Below the pieces are notes generated by a model that was not told where the DNA came from, made no database searches, and saw only the letters and a list, made by a program, of their open reading frames with translations. Both the position numbers and the translations under genes were made by a program. From the NCBI GenBank assembly GCA_026214975.1, contig CM047810.1:92086316-92150315 (forward strand): 64,000 nt of DNA, read 5' to 3'. Position 1 is the stretch's first letter. Each line of letters starts with the position of its first letter. Source of the stretch: Gentiana macrophylla (taxonomy: Eukaryota > Streptophyta > Magnoliopsida > Gentianales > Gentianaceae). Positions 23,741 through 35,365 of this stretch are shown one piece after another.

Positions 23741-23811
23741 CAGATGCCTCATTCCTCAAATTGCCAATTCAGTTCATAAAGCCTCTCGTTTTCTTATAAA
23801 GACCGTATAAA

Positions 23812-24696
23812 ATGTCCGATCATTCGTCAGTTAATAGTTATTCTCCTCCTCATACCCCAAATTCAGTACATCCTAATCCAGGTTATCCGTTTTTCCATCC
23901 CGTTCCTTACAATTCCATGTATGCCTCGGTTCACTACCCTTTCATAAGCAATTTCAACCAGTCACCGGTGCTGATTGAAAAAGGTCTAAATTTTCGAAAA
24001 GTGGATAATTGGGCATTCATAAGGATGGAAGCAGATGGGTGGGAGTATTTTTGTCGTATGCCCAGAGGTAGAATTAATGTTACGTTGGTAAGAGAGTTTT
24101 ACTCTGTACTTTCGGAAACTAGTACTGTGGAATTAACATAGTCTGTTACAGTGAGAGGAGTTGTTGTTCCTTTTACTTCCACTATCATAAATCAAATTTT
24201 CTTTATACCACCAGTCCAAACATCACCATCCAGTCATTTTGAGTTTCAATGGAGACTTGATACTGCTGAAGGAGTTATTACCAAATGTGCGGAATCTTAT
24301 CAAGTTATATTCCAACATTCTAATAGGGATAGAAATGTCTCCACAGCGGCTTTACTTCCCCATTTAAGAACATGGAAACGTTTCATCAATTCACGAGTTT
24401 ATCCAACTGATGATTTCTCGGAAATCAGTGATGATGAAATGTTACTATTGTATGCTATCACGAGTGGAGCTGTTATAGATTGGGGAGTATTGATTCAGAA
24501 AGCAGCTGTTAGTTTTGCATTTGGAAGAAGACCGATCCAACGGCCTATGCCATTTGCATGGCTGATTTCCAGAATTTGTGTTCGTTTGGCTAGGGTACCG
24601 GAAAGAGCGACAGATGAATACTTTCCAGCTCGCCTTCCTCAGGTTGGGCTTTTACCAGTTGATATTCCGGGAGAATCGTCAAGTGGAGAAAATTAG
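23812..24696 (+). pseudogene. Plant-transposon-protein ORF, second copy; one in-frame TAG
   Basis: ATG 23,812 (MSDHSSVNSYSPPHTPNSVH) to TAG 24,694-24,696: 294 codons with one internal TAG at 24,139-24,141, so it could be near-functional or a recent loss. The N-terminus is Pro/Ser-rich; then RKVDNWAFIRMEADGWEYFC, VTLVREFYSVLSE, VRGVVVPFTSTIINQIFF, LRTWKRFINSRVYPTDD, SDDEMLLLYAITSGAVIDWG and a final PFAWLISRICVRLARVPE. The order WxxF, VREFY, VRG..VPF, W..FI, LLLYAI is that of the same plant-transposon-protein domain as the ORF at 21,816, but the two are only distantly similar. Preceded by an LTR-like promoter module. Confidence 0.7.
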
Positions 24697-26300
24697 CTAA
24701 TATGTTGATAGTGAGAAAAGGAAGGAATAATAATAGATTAGTATCAGAAAGACTATAAGTTTAGACTACATTAGTTTAATAATAAATTAGTGTAACTTAG
24801 TTTAAGTTTTTCTAGTTTAAGTTCGTAATAGTTTTAGTAATTTGTATTTTTCTTCTAGTTTTAATCTTGTGATATAATTACATGTTTTGAATTTATGTTT
24901 TTTCTTTTATGCTATATTATATAAACGCTAGTCTATATGACACGTAAAATATTCAACCGTTATAAAAATTTATTTTATTTCCCAAACCAACTTTTTACTA
25001 CTCATTACACATCGAGACGATGCCAATTCGTAAGTGGGGAGTAGAAATTGGTTAGTAAATAAAATGAATTTAATATATCAATTACTGATGCACTTAGTTT
25101 AATTATTCTTAAGGAAATAAATGAAATAATATATAATTATTATAATATGGATAGTATATTTGGATAGAATAAATTTTTAATTAAGTAAAGTAATCTCGAT
25201 ATATTATTTCTATATTATTTATGTCTATTTTAGATTTTTATCAAGATTTTAAGTTTGTATAACTTGATAAATAGTATGAAATATTTTTTTTTATGAAATT
25301 AGACAAAAGTTACTTATAATTATAATGAAATTTTAGAATGATTTTCTTTCAAGACAAGTATGAATTTGGAATTGGATTAGGAATGATGAGATTTTTGGCA
25401 TTACTTTGATTAACTATAGCCAAATAAGCCTACCCGAACGTAATTTCCAATTTTTGTCCCCACCTCAGCCTTGTAGAGTGATCAAGACCTCACTCGAAAT
25501 TAGCCATTATGATTAACTAGATAAAACCGACCCTTAACTTAAAATGGTCTATATTTCCTTGAAATCCCGCAAGTTTAGTATGTGTTTATGGATAGCGGTG
25601 ACGACATCGAAATTCAATAATGTTGAGATTGGAATAAATATTATTCGGAAGGCAATCTTTTATCAAAAACTGTTATTTTCTAGAAAAAGAAAAAGTTGAA
25701 ATAGTTAGGTACTAATGTATTTGTTCTCACCTCATGACGCTTGAAAGATAGTCGATTATGGTAATGAGTTCGGATATGTTAGTATTCTGAAGAAAAAAAA
25801 AATTAAAAAAAAAATTAATATGGTTAGTAGATTAAAATTTTGAAAACAGTGTCAGGATGTTACTGATCAAGATATTTTTGATCAAAAAGTTGAAGGTGTA
25901 AGTACGCACGGCTTGCTTCTATTTCTTTTGATTTTCCTTTGTTATCCTTTCGATTAGCCAAACACCACGAAATCGAACGTTATAAGCCATTTTGCCAACT
26001 ACTTGACTTAGTCCTTAATTCAAATTTCATACAATTAAGCGATTACAAAGTTATTCTAAGTATTTTATTTTATATTTATTAAGTAATTCATGTAGAATTT
26101 CATTTAGATAATATTTTATAACTAATTTATTAAGTTATACACACTTTTTATCTTTTTAATAATCTTAGATAGATAAAATTAATATAATTATAATATTGAC
26201 AGCATATGTTACTAAGTTAGAAATTTAGTCTAGAAAAACTATATTATTTGCATTATAACATTTTATATATTATCGCTTATTTTGCTCGAGGACGATCAAA
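24697..26300. other. AT-rich non-coding 3' region of Athila element 1
   Basis: 1.6 kb without ORFs, strongly AT-rich, ending in TTTGCTCGAGGACGATCAAA just before the polypurine tract. That semi-palindromic motif recurs in element E. Confidence 0.6.
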
Positions 26301-26318
26301 AGCTAAGTGGGGAGTAGT
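26301..26318 (+). promoter_or_regulatory. Polypurine tract of Athila element 1
   Basis: AGCTAAGTGGGGAGTAGT directly abuts the 3' LTR start TGATGTATG. This is the expected plus-strand primer site. Confidence 0.85.
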
Positions 26319-27761
26319 TGATGTATGATAAAAATATAATCAAATTATATGACTTTTTATATCGTATTAACGATAATATCGTATAAATTCTATAAAATAT
26401 ATCTAAAAACACATAAAAATCGAAATCGTTATAAATAGATATTATTGTTATAATTTTAGTAAAACTTAAAGTTTTGTGGTCAAAATTACTGTGGCTCATG
26501 TTTTTGACTGTTTCAGGGTACGTGAGATGGAAAACTGAAGAATAGAAATCGAAACAGTAGAAAACCGAAGAAAGATATTTTTCAAAGTCCGGCACGCACC
26601 GGAGTTGACCGGCACACGCCGGAATCTCTCTGCCACCAGCACATGGGCTCTGTCAGGAGAGAATCTCCACTGTAGCACCGGCACGCGCCGGTAAGGGGCC
26701 GGCACGCGCCGGTGCACTACCTGCACTCTATAAATACTCCCCATTTGCAAGCATTTGGGAGTGTACCAATATATATATATTATCTTAATCTAGTTTCTAG
26801 TTCTGTAAATACCGTAAACGGCACTCTGCCGAAATAATAATGTAGTATAAGTGTCGTTGTGATACTTAGAAGGATTATCAAGGCTCGTTGTTGCTAAAGG
26901 AGTTGCTATTTCCGGAGAATACGGCTCTGACGCTACAATTGTAATCTGGTAACATTCTAATGTATTTATGTTTGTTTGTTGTTATTAGTACCTATATATT
27001 AGTTATAATGATATTAGGCTAACTCTATATCTAGCCAAGATATGAAATTGAATTAGTTTATCTTTTTAGGGAAATAGATGATGACTATGTTAAAATTGAA
27101 TTAAAATCGATTATAATGAATCTTTTTCTATTTTGCAACGTATTGATAATATTCGGATTGACGTAATTAACCAAGATGAATCGCAACATATAACCTAACG
27201 ATGAACTGACCGGAGAAGTTAGGATATGAGATAAAGGATAGAAAAACCGGAGGGTAAAAATGGCCGAGTGAAAACGTGACAACGGAATCCTATTTCCTAC
27301 CCGGGGGCAGATTTGTCTTGGGAAAGATGAATCTTATTAAATTTGTGCTCAAGATCGTAATAATGTTAAAATCAACGGTTTAATTGAAACTAACACCGGA
27401 AAGTTAAATCGATTCACCTGACAACCGGAGCCTTTTGAATAACATCGGCCGTCTGACAAACGGAATAACCTCTTTTATCCGGGGTAGATTTGTACTCGGT
27501 ACCTGTTCAGACTAACTGAGATTAGCATGGGGCAGTTGTGGAGATTAAACTGATGACAATTTGACATATGACAATTTCATACGCTCGTGTGAGAAGGAGT
27601 TGTCTAGCTTAGGAGTACACCGGTTCATATATAATTGATTAACCCTAAAATAAGGAAAGATCAAGCACATCTATTTCTACTAAAAGATCTTGATTCAAAT
27701 GACATATTCTTGGCTAGTTTCTAATAATATTACTAGTATTTATATCCTATATATTGTATTG

Positions 27762-27816
<55 letters not shown>

Positions 27817-28102
27817 TTCTATATATTTATATATATATTTATGTATCTATATATATCTGTTTTAGTTTTATGCATTTATTTACTGTTTTAATTTTATTTA
27901 CTGTTTTACGGTTACTAAAAAAAAAAAAGGAAAAAACTGCGACTTAGATTGAGTTAATAACAGCTTCTTGGTGTTTAACCACACTCTGAATTACCACACG
28001 TTTCCCTGAGGATTCGACACCTGACTCACCATACTAGCACTACAGTTTGACCCGATACACTGTCGGTTAAGGACTGGACTAGCACTAGAAAAGGCCACGT
28101 CA
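26319..28102 (+). repeat. 3' LTR of Athila element 1
   Basis: 1,784 bp, ending CCACGTCA before the TSD ATAAT. The GC-rich block 26,590-26,720 has regular repeats of the CCGGCACGCGCCGG type, ahead of a TATA box at 26,728-26,737. The TA tract at 27,765-27,812 is longer than its 5' counterpart while the first TA tract is shorter. Confidence 0.92.
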
Positions 28103-28107
28103 ATAAT

Positions 28108-28820
28108 CAATCCCATAAGTCTGCGTATATCCTTTTTCCATTAATCTGGCTTTGTATCTCTCCACTGAACATCAGGGTTGTACTTGATTTTATACACCCA
28201 TTTGCATCCAATAGGCTTCTTTCATGGAGGCAAATCAACTACTTCCTAGGTATAAGTTTGCTATAGAGCTTCAATCTCTTTTTGCATTGCTTCTTTCCAT
28301 TCATCATGCTTGATAGTTTTATTGTAGGTCTTAGGTTCTTTAATAGCATCAATAACATTAATAAATGTGGCATATTTTGCTGAAAGTTTTTCCAGATTCA
28401 TTATCTCACTCAGCAGATGTAGGGCTGAACTGTATGAGCACAACCTTGATAAAAGGTTGGTGATTTCCATGTCCTTGTGGATCTTCTCAATTGTGTGGGC
28501 ACAGGTGCCTGGCTGACATGAGCATGCTCTTCATTAGATGCCTCAGCTGCAGCTGACCTTGTGTCTGGTTGGTCTGCTGACTCATTTAGCAGATCATCAA
28601 AACTGTCCATAACAGGTAATGGCACTGGCATATCAGTAAGATATCTAGCTTTGCCTAGTACCTGTTGAAATAGAGGAAAATAAGTCTCATGGAATTGAGT
28701 ATTTCTAGCAACAGAGATATCTTTGTTGGTGATATCCAAAAGAATAGCACCCTTGGAGGTGTTTGAATTTCCAAAATAGACACAAGTCCTACATCTTGAA
28801 TCAAATTTTATCATATCATT
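28108..28820 (-). pseudogene. Copia A integrase C-end and RT N-terminus
   Basis: On the minus strand 28,410-28,814 reads KFDSRCRTCVYFGNSNTSKG, then DISVARNTQFHETYFPLF, the C-terminal integrase linker of Copia polyproteins, and RRSTRTWKSPTFYQG. The frame 28,261-28,470 gives KEPKTYNKTIKHDEWKEAMQ, the start of the RT region. It is followed to 28,108 by degraded RT ending at YGIDY, where Athila element 1 interrupts. Confidence 0.85.
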
Positions 28821-29138
28821 TATTAAAGATACAAAGGTGAAGGAATGCTTGAGTGCAGTCCACTCTGGCTTGACAAGATAAGGACAACATCTTCTTTGAA
28901 CTACCGGCGGGATGAGGACTGCAGCATGTTGATCAATTCAGTATGATGTAATCTAGAAAACGGTTATTCACTTGTAGTATGTAGTAACCGTTTGTAACTA
29001 ACTTCTAACTGATTCATGAGGTGTATGAAGTTATAAATACCCCATGATCAGCTACATTGTAAACTTAACTTGTAACTTTTATTTCTTCAATAATAATTCC
29101 GCATTTTATTTTTGTTTCTAATTCTACAAACTTCATCA
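28821..29138 (+). repeat. 5' LTR of Copia B
   Basis: Homologous to 53,351-53,647, with the shared core TCTAGAAAACGGTTATTCA and the same end CTTCATCA. The first 100 bp is poorly conserved and the TG start is not intact, so the left edge is approximate. Confidence 0.7.
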
Positions 29139-29150
29139 TGGTATCGGAGC
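29139..29150 (+). promoter_or_regulatory. Primer binding site of Copia B (tRNA-iMet)
   Basis: TGGTATCGGAGC immediately follows the LTR end. It matches the Copia consensus TGGTATCAGAGC with one transition. Confidence 0.85.
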
Positions 29151-29216
29151 AGAAATTTGAGAATTTCATGCTTTCTTGCGTTTTCTCTTCAATTTTTTTG
29201 AAGAATCTTGAGACCT

Positions 29217-32091
29217 TTTAACTTCGATTTTAATTTTGAATAGTTCCAAATTAATAAAATTGAAATTAGAATTGATTTAAAATTAAACGTTAACTTTATT
29301 TTCGATTTAAGTCATTTAATTAATTAAAAGTTAATTGATTATTTGATGTGATAAAATAAGACGCATGTAGTTTAATTTTAATTCGTCTTTTTCATAAGAT
29401 ATTATTGTATGAATTAGATGAGTAGATATAATATGATTATATGGTCCCCGATTGATCATGGACTCGACCGATAGGATAGATGTGAATGATTTAATTTTTC
29501 TGTTGGTTTTAAAATTGTCTTAGCCAGTTATGAAGAACGTGACCTAGTTTATTTTCTGCATTATCCCATTCCTATTAGCTCCCCCCGTATGCGCGGGTGT
29601 AATTATTTTATTAGATAGAATTTTATGTAACAAGAATGGAGCAGAATACAGAGAGCAAAGAAAGAAGAATAAATATCCCATTGGAGAATGACGCATTAAA
29701 GATCCTATTGGTGGTTGCAGTTACTCTTAGACTGTGACCCGCGTTTTCGTCAGTTTGTATTCGAAACCGCACCTAGGAAAAGTCCATGATCATACCGGTT
29801 ACTTTACGCATTTATTTATTTTGTGCTTGTATTTATTTTATATGATACGATTGATGCATAACTAGGCACGATCTAGATGAATGTGTAGGATGTATGTCTA
29901 TATATAGAGATAGATATACATAATGAGACCATAATTAAATTAATTAAGAGAATTAATTCAAAACTAATTAAGTGAATTAATTTGAAATTAATCCCACAAC
30001 AAAAATTGAGTTATAATATGTCTCCCAATATTATAGTGACAGTGAAGAGGCCTTGTTTGGATCCAACTGATCGGCCCTCATCGGGAGTTGACCTACCTCG
30101 GGTATATCGTCGTTATCGAGATATGATCGTTTTGAGATTTCATGAATATTTGGGCTACGACTCCACTAAGAATCTTGCGGTGATTGGCCCTCGTCAGGAC
30201 CGTCTGATTTTAGAGACAAGGGGTTGACTATCACATAAGATGTGAATTGTCAAAGAGTTGACTAGTCAACCACCAAGAGTCACATAGAGATGTGATTGGT
30301 AAAGTGTTACCTACCTTTCGAATTATTCCGGTTGATCGGCCCTCGTCGGGAATCGGGGTAACTAGAAGGGATCTTGGCCACTAAAGAATTTCTAAAAGAT
30401 TCTTGAAAGTCAATTGAGAGTAGTTGACTAGTGGGAGCAAAATCAATCAAAAGACTATTTTTGATTTTGCGTGTATAAACAACAACATTCTTTTATCTTT
30501 ATTTTATGTTGTAGTTTTTAGCAAACTTTTATATTTATGTTTTTAATTCTCGATTAGTAAAACCAAATTGTGACTGTTGCCTTTTGAGAAACGTTCTCAA
30601 GTATGGTTAAGTAAGTTTAATCCTTTTAAAATAAGCAATGACGCGAGCAACCCCGTTATAGTAGTTGGAGACAATGAGACTGCATATTTGATGCAGTGCT
30701 CCAAGAGTTTAATTATTAATGAAAAGTGGGAGCTCATGATATGATTAAATCACTAGAAATAAGTTTCAACGAATTAATCATATATTGGATACGATCCAAT
30801 ATGATCATTCAGTCATACGATGACAGTTAATTCAAACGTTGGATGAGAATTACCACATCAAATTTTGGAATGGTTGTTTTCAAAATTGCAAGATTTAAGT
30901 ATCAACTTATTTCTTTAATCATTACTTGAAGGTTGATTAAATAGTTCATGTTTTGAATGTGATTCAAAAGGCTAAATAAACTATCTAATAAACATTGGAT
31001 TTTCTTTATGAAAGGAAATTGAAGACAAAGCTCTTGTGATTTTTCTTAAGTCTTGTGAAGACGAAAATGAGAAATATTCTGCAAGTGCTTGAAGGATTAA
31101 AAAAGAAAGTTGGGCGTGTGCTTAAATAGAGAAATTATCGAAGTCTCTATTCTATGCAAGTATGCTGAGATAAATCTATCTAAATTCAAGTCAACTCTTA
31201 GATATATGATATCTTACGAGTATGATTAAATTAGAAAGATTAAATACGGAATACACAAAGATACGGAAGGTGAAGCAAACGTTGCGACATTTTCGGTTTT
31301 GTATTCTGAGTCTAGTAAACTGATATAGCAACTAAATAAATGTTATAATGTTCCGGTTCTTATGAAGAACATATTTTCAGTTAGATGTTAGGATTTAATG
31401 GACAAATTCAATTGTAAGGAATAAATGTTATCCCGATAAAGTTGAACGATCAATGAATCTGACATACTAGATTGGTGTCACTATATAGTTGATATATATG
31501 ATGAAATCTTAACTAAATGTTCATATGGCTGTTATCTTTGGTATTTGTGGTTGTTCTAGACATAGTATATGTGGAAGAGAATCGTATAATCAAATATCAT
31601 TCTGATGATGTCTGAACCGCGTGATTATGAACCATGTGGGCAATGCGTATCTTATCTAAAGATGACTAAAATACCCTTTTTATGAAAATGTTATAAAATC
31701 TAGAAAGTTTTCTAAAGCCTAAACATACCGATGTTTGTTGGCTTATGACAATTAATGCCACAAATAATTGTTTATTAATCTCTATGACTATTTTTAGAAA
31801 TAGTTGAATGTACTTGGTGAAGTACAACAATACGGAAGGCCCGAAAATATCGAGCTAGTACGAATATGAGATTGATGAGCTACTTAGGAATTAATCTCCA
31901 ATTGGATTGAAGCAATTAATACATAAATGGTGTTTCAGAAGTCGTCTGAAAAGGAATCAGATTCTCCCTAAAAGGATATCATTTTAAGATGCGCGATCAG
32001 ATTGCAGTTCCGAAATGTAAGCGACTCTTTATATGATAAAGTTGTTACGTAAGCCAGGCAAAGAATCCCTTACCCATTTTGGGATAGTGCC
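29217..32091 (+). mobile_element. Degenerate stretch, probably a decayed Copia-type element
   Basis: Similarity to the Copia leader stops at about 29,217. What follows has no long ORF. Around 30,080-30,360 the word GATCGGCCCTCRTCGGGA occurs twice. At about 31,610-31,680 a broken frame reads EPCGQCV...KMTKIPF, resembling the CxxC..GKMTKxPF part of Copia GAG-pre-integrase. The end at 32,091 is set by the LTR of Athila element 2. Class and boundaries are tentative. Confidence 0.35.
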
Positions 32092-33674
32092 TGATGACGG
32101 TCAAATTATACCCGTAAAAGTCATCAACATTGGCCTTAAATCGGGATTAATAATATATATTTTATGATAAATCGCATGTTTATAATTATTATTTAATGTT
32201 ATGTGATTAATAAAATATAATTTGGTATTTATCCGTTTTTATAATATAATTTGGTATTTATCCGTAATATTTAAATATGATTTATTTTGGGATAAATATT
32301 TATTTTACAGATTAAGATAATTTTTGGAGGATAAATATAAATGGAAGAATTAAATCTCAAGATAAATCCAAGATGCATTGAAGATAAAGATCGGATAAGC
32401 ATGAGAAGAGGAGTAAGGCATGACAAGAGCCGGCGAGCCAATCAAATGTGTGGCGCCGACTTGGAGGACGCATTTAGGGGGGGCGCATGTCACTTTTAAT
32501 GATCGGCCGGGAGTTATCTCTATTTATTTTGATATTTTGAAGTATATCTCTTGATTAGCTTAAACCCCTTTAAATAGAGGCATACATTACACGCCATACA
32601 CACTTTAGAAATACTTTAGCAAATACAATTCACAATATTGGTTTTATTTTCAATATATGTTTTCTTTATTTTATGTTCGTTCATTACGGAGTCGTTAGAA
32701 TCTCCGGTTAGAGATCGTATCTAGGAGTGGGAATCACGCTCGTCTTCGAGGTAATGTCTACTCTATTATGCAATCTTTATTCGTGAGGTCTAATTTATTT
32801 CGTTATGGAGTAGTCTTTTGTGTATTGATTTCGTGATGTAGTTAATTTACTTAACCCATGTTTATGTAGATCGAGACGTCGAAGACGTTTCACGAGCAAA
32901 TCTGGTTGAGATCCGAGCTTGTTGGCGCGAGCTTATGTCTCGTTGTTAGCAAGATCTGTGATGTTCTTGATTTGTCTGTGAATGGCTTCGACTACGTCAG
33001 GTTCTCTGCTTTGTAATTTAAACGAGTAATTAAACTTGATCAACTTAATTATTTGTCATCGTAATTTAACATGAGACCCAAAAAGTGATTGTTATTTAGG
33101 ACAGAGATTGAATCGGTGTCTAAGAAGTACGCCTAATCATAGGAATGTTGCTTAGATGAGGTTACGGTTTATACCGGCATCCCTAGTTTCGTAATTGTGT
33201 CAGAAGTTATATGAGATGGAGACTAAAAATGTGAAGTCACGTAATGGAGACATGATGATCTAGATGGCCTAACCGGAGCTAGATCTATTTTAGGGGATGA
33301 CTCCCGTAGTCAGAATAATTAATCTTAAATGTCTTGTTTTATCTCGTCGTCAATCTACATAGCATGGGGGAGTAATTACTACTAGCGTTATCAATACCGT
33401 TTGTTAATCATTTATAAAACCTATAAAAATAAGTGCCTTAGTGTCGTTGTGTCTTTTGTTGGTTTTGTGTTTCTATCGTGTCAATTTTAATTCTACGTTA
33501 ATTGTTGGTCGTAGACCGCCTTTTATTTGCTTTTAGTCTAATAAGTCGTATTTCGTTTAAGCCGAGTCTCTGTGGGATCGACCTCGACTCTATCTAACTA
33601 TACTACGATTGAACATAGTTCTCTTGCTAGTGTGTTATTTAGGTATCAAGTATTTTTATTACTTGGACCGTGCA
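32092..33674 (+). repeat. Probable 5' LTR of Athila element 2
   Basis: Starts TGATGACGGTCAAATTATAC and ends at GACCGTGCA nine bases before the PBS. It has a TATA-like TTTAAATAGAGG near 32,570. With no second LTR to compare, the left border rests on the TGATGA start shared with related elements. Confidence 0.6.
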
Positions 33675-33683
33675 CCAAGTTTT

Positions 33684-33701
33684 TGGCGCCGTTGCCGGGG
33701 A
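33684..33701 (+). promoter_or_regulatory. Primer binding site of Athila element 2 (tRNA-Asp)
   Basis: TGGCGCCGTTGCCGGGGA, identical over 18 bases to the PBS of Athila element 1. Confidence 0.9.
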
Positions 33702-33859
33702 CTCGTGTCATTAATCAAATATAGCTTATTTTATTAAAAGTAAATTCGTAAATATTGTGAATATAGTTTGTTTACTTTCGTTTTTATCACTTAGTCTAGT
33801 TAAAGGCCTAGCCTTTTAAGTTTTTAATTGTTTTATTGTTTTTTGTTATTTTATAGTAC

Positions 33860-35360
33860 GCTACCCGGAAATCGAAGGAACCGCTTGAGCCATATAATCC
33901 TGAAATAGAGAAATTTGCAAGGCGAAATAGAAAGTTAGCTAGAGAACTGGCTAATCAAGGAGAAGAGGATCCAAATCTTGAGGAAAGCGAGCACGAATTG
34001 GAAGAAGGGCATACAACCGATCATTCTGAGCATTCTGAATCTGAAACAGAAATGGAAGGCATTCTGAACAATCCAAACCAGGTACCTAATCCTAAACAAG
34101 TTATTAATAATGCCAATAATGTTAATAATGCTAATAATGGAAACCAAGCCCTAGCTCGAGGAGGAGGCGACTTTACAAAGTTATGCAACACCTACTATTG
34201 AACAATTCATTCCGCTTATCGTAGCACGCATGAGACCTGCGAAGTCTATCACCCTAGGCCTAATGTAATTCAAATGGTGACCAACTATTCCACTTTTCAT
34301 GGAATCCAAAATGAGGATCCTGGTGTTCACGTGACAAATTTCTTGGAAATCGTTAGCACTTTGTGAAGCGAAATTAATCTCGTAGGTAACATTCGCCTTA
34401 AGCTTTTCCTTTCACTTTGAAAGATAAAGCTAAGCAATGGCTTCTCTCTCTAGAGGCTGGATCTATCACTACTTGGGAACAAATTGTTGCAAAAATTCAT
34501 GAATAAGTATTTCCTTTAGGAAAAACCTTTAAGTTACGCCAGGATATCTTAGGATTTAAGCAACAACCTGGGGAGAGTTTTGATCAAGCTTGGGAGCGTT
34601 TTAAGGAAGCTATGAGAAAATGTCCTCATCATGATATCTCTCTTTGGCTTTTAATGCAAACTTTTTACCATGGATTGAGAGAGACTGAGAAAATTAGAGT
34701 AGACGCCTCTAGCAATGGAGCGTTTGTTCTTTTATCTCCTGAGGAGGCACAAGGAAAGATGGAGCAAATAGCGATGAATAGTCAATGGGGAGGCAATGAC
34801 ATAGCTACTGTAAAGATGGCCGTTGACATATTTGAGGATAGTGCATCTACCAAAATCTTAGAACAACTGTCTGTTATCAACAATAAGGTAGATGGAATGC
34901 AAGAGAGGATGGCAAGAGTAGAGAAAGGGACTGGAATCGAAGTGACCCCTCAAGGTGAGAATGCTGGTACTGAAGAAGCCAATTATATTGAGAAACAAGG
35001 AAATCAATGGGGAGGATATAAGCCTAACCATAACCACCCTGGATTCCGATATAGTGACCCCAATGCAGGAGAAGGGCCTAAACCACCTACTACTTATGTA
35101 CCCCAGCAAACTAAAACTTTTGGTTGGGAAGCTGCAATAGAAAAACTGAGTAATGTCGTCACTGACAATATGGGACAACTTTCAAAATAGATGGCTGATT
35201 TAGCCACTAACTTTAGCCAATATTGTCAGAAGACCGATGCTAAGGTAACCAACCAAGAAGCCATAGTCCAGAATCTCACTCACCAAATAGGGCAATTAGC
35301 TGAGCAAGTCTCAACTAGACCTCCTGGAGGATTGCCAAGCAACACTGATAAAAAACCCTA
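33860..35360 (+). pseudogene. Athila element 2 gag
   Basis: The frame opens with TRKSKEPLEPYNPEIEKFAR but lacks an ATG at the expected place. Asn-rich tract NNANNVNNANNGN near 34,100. Capsid-like segment KDKAKQWLLSLEAGSITTWE near 34,420-34,480, then QQPGESFDQAWERFKEAMRK. Frameshifts or stops lie near 34,200, 34,365 and 34,505. The clean frame 34,612-35,190 continues to a TAG, and a last piece (PPGGLPSNTDKKP) leads to pol. Gag would form the particle. Confidence 0.85.
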
Positions 35361-35365
35361 AGGAT

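Larger units (their letters stand above)
12506..28102 (+). mobile_element. Athila-type Ty3/gypsy element 1, complete with TSD
   Basis: The target duplication ATAAT lies at 12,501-12,505 and 28,103-28,107. LTRs 12,506-14,336 and 26,319-28,102 both run TGATGTATG...CCACGTCA. A tRNA-Asp PBS and a polypurine tract are present. The internal order is gag, protease, RT, RNase H, integrase, then 5.8 kb holding a small zinc-knuckle-like ORF, two plant-transposon-protein ORFs and AT-rich DNA. The pol sequence (protease core LCDLGASINLM, RT FMDDFSVYGDSF) is of the Athila type. It is inserted in the RT of Copia A. At 15.6 kb it is long but usual for Athila relatives. Confidence 0.93.

Noticed and set aside
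21816..24696. A true retroviral-type envelope gene in Athila element 1
   Set aside because: The ORFs occupy the env position but show plant-transposon-protein motifs, and I see no signal peptide, cleavage site or transmembrane anchor.
27690..27947. An 85-codon frame in the 3' LTR
   Set aside because: Mostly Tyr-Ile codons from a TA repeat.
29982..30227. An 81-codon frame with readable protein-like sequence
   Set aside because: It lies in a degenerate retroelement stretch, shows no domain and contains a repeated GATCGGCCCTCRTCGGGA word that is more likely non-coding.
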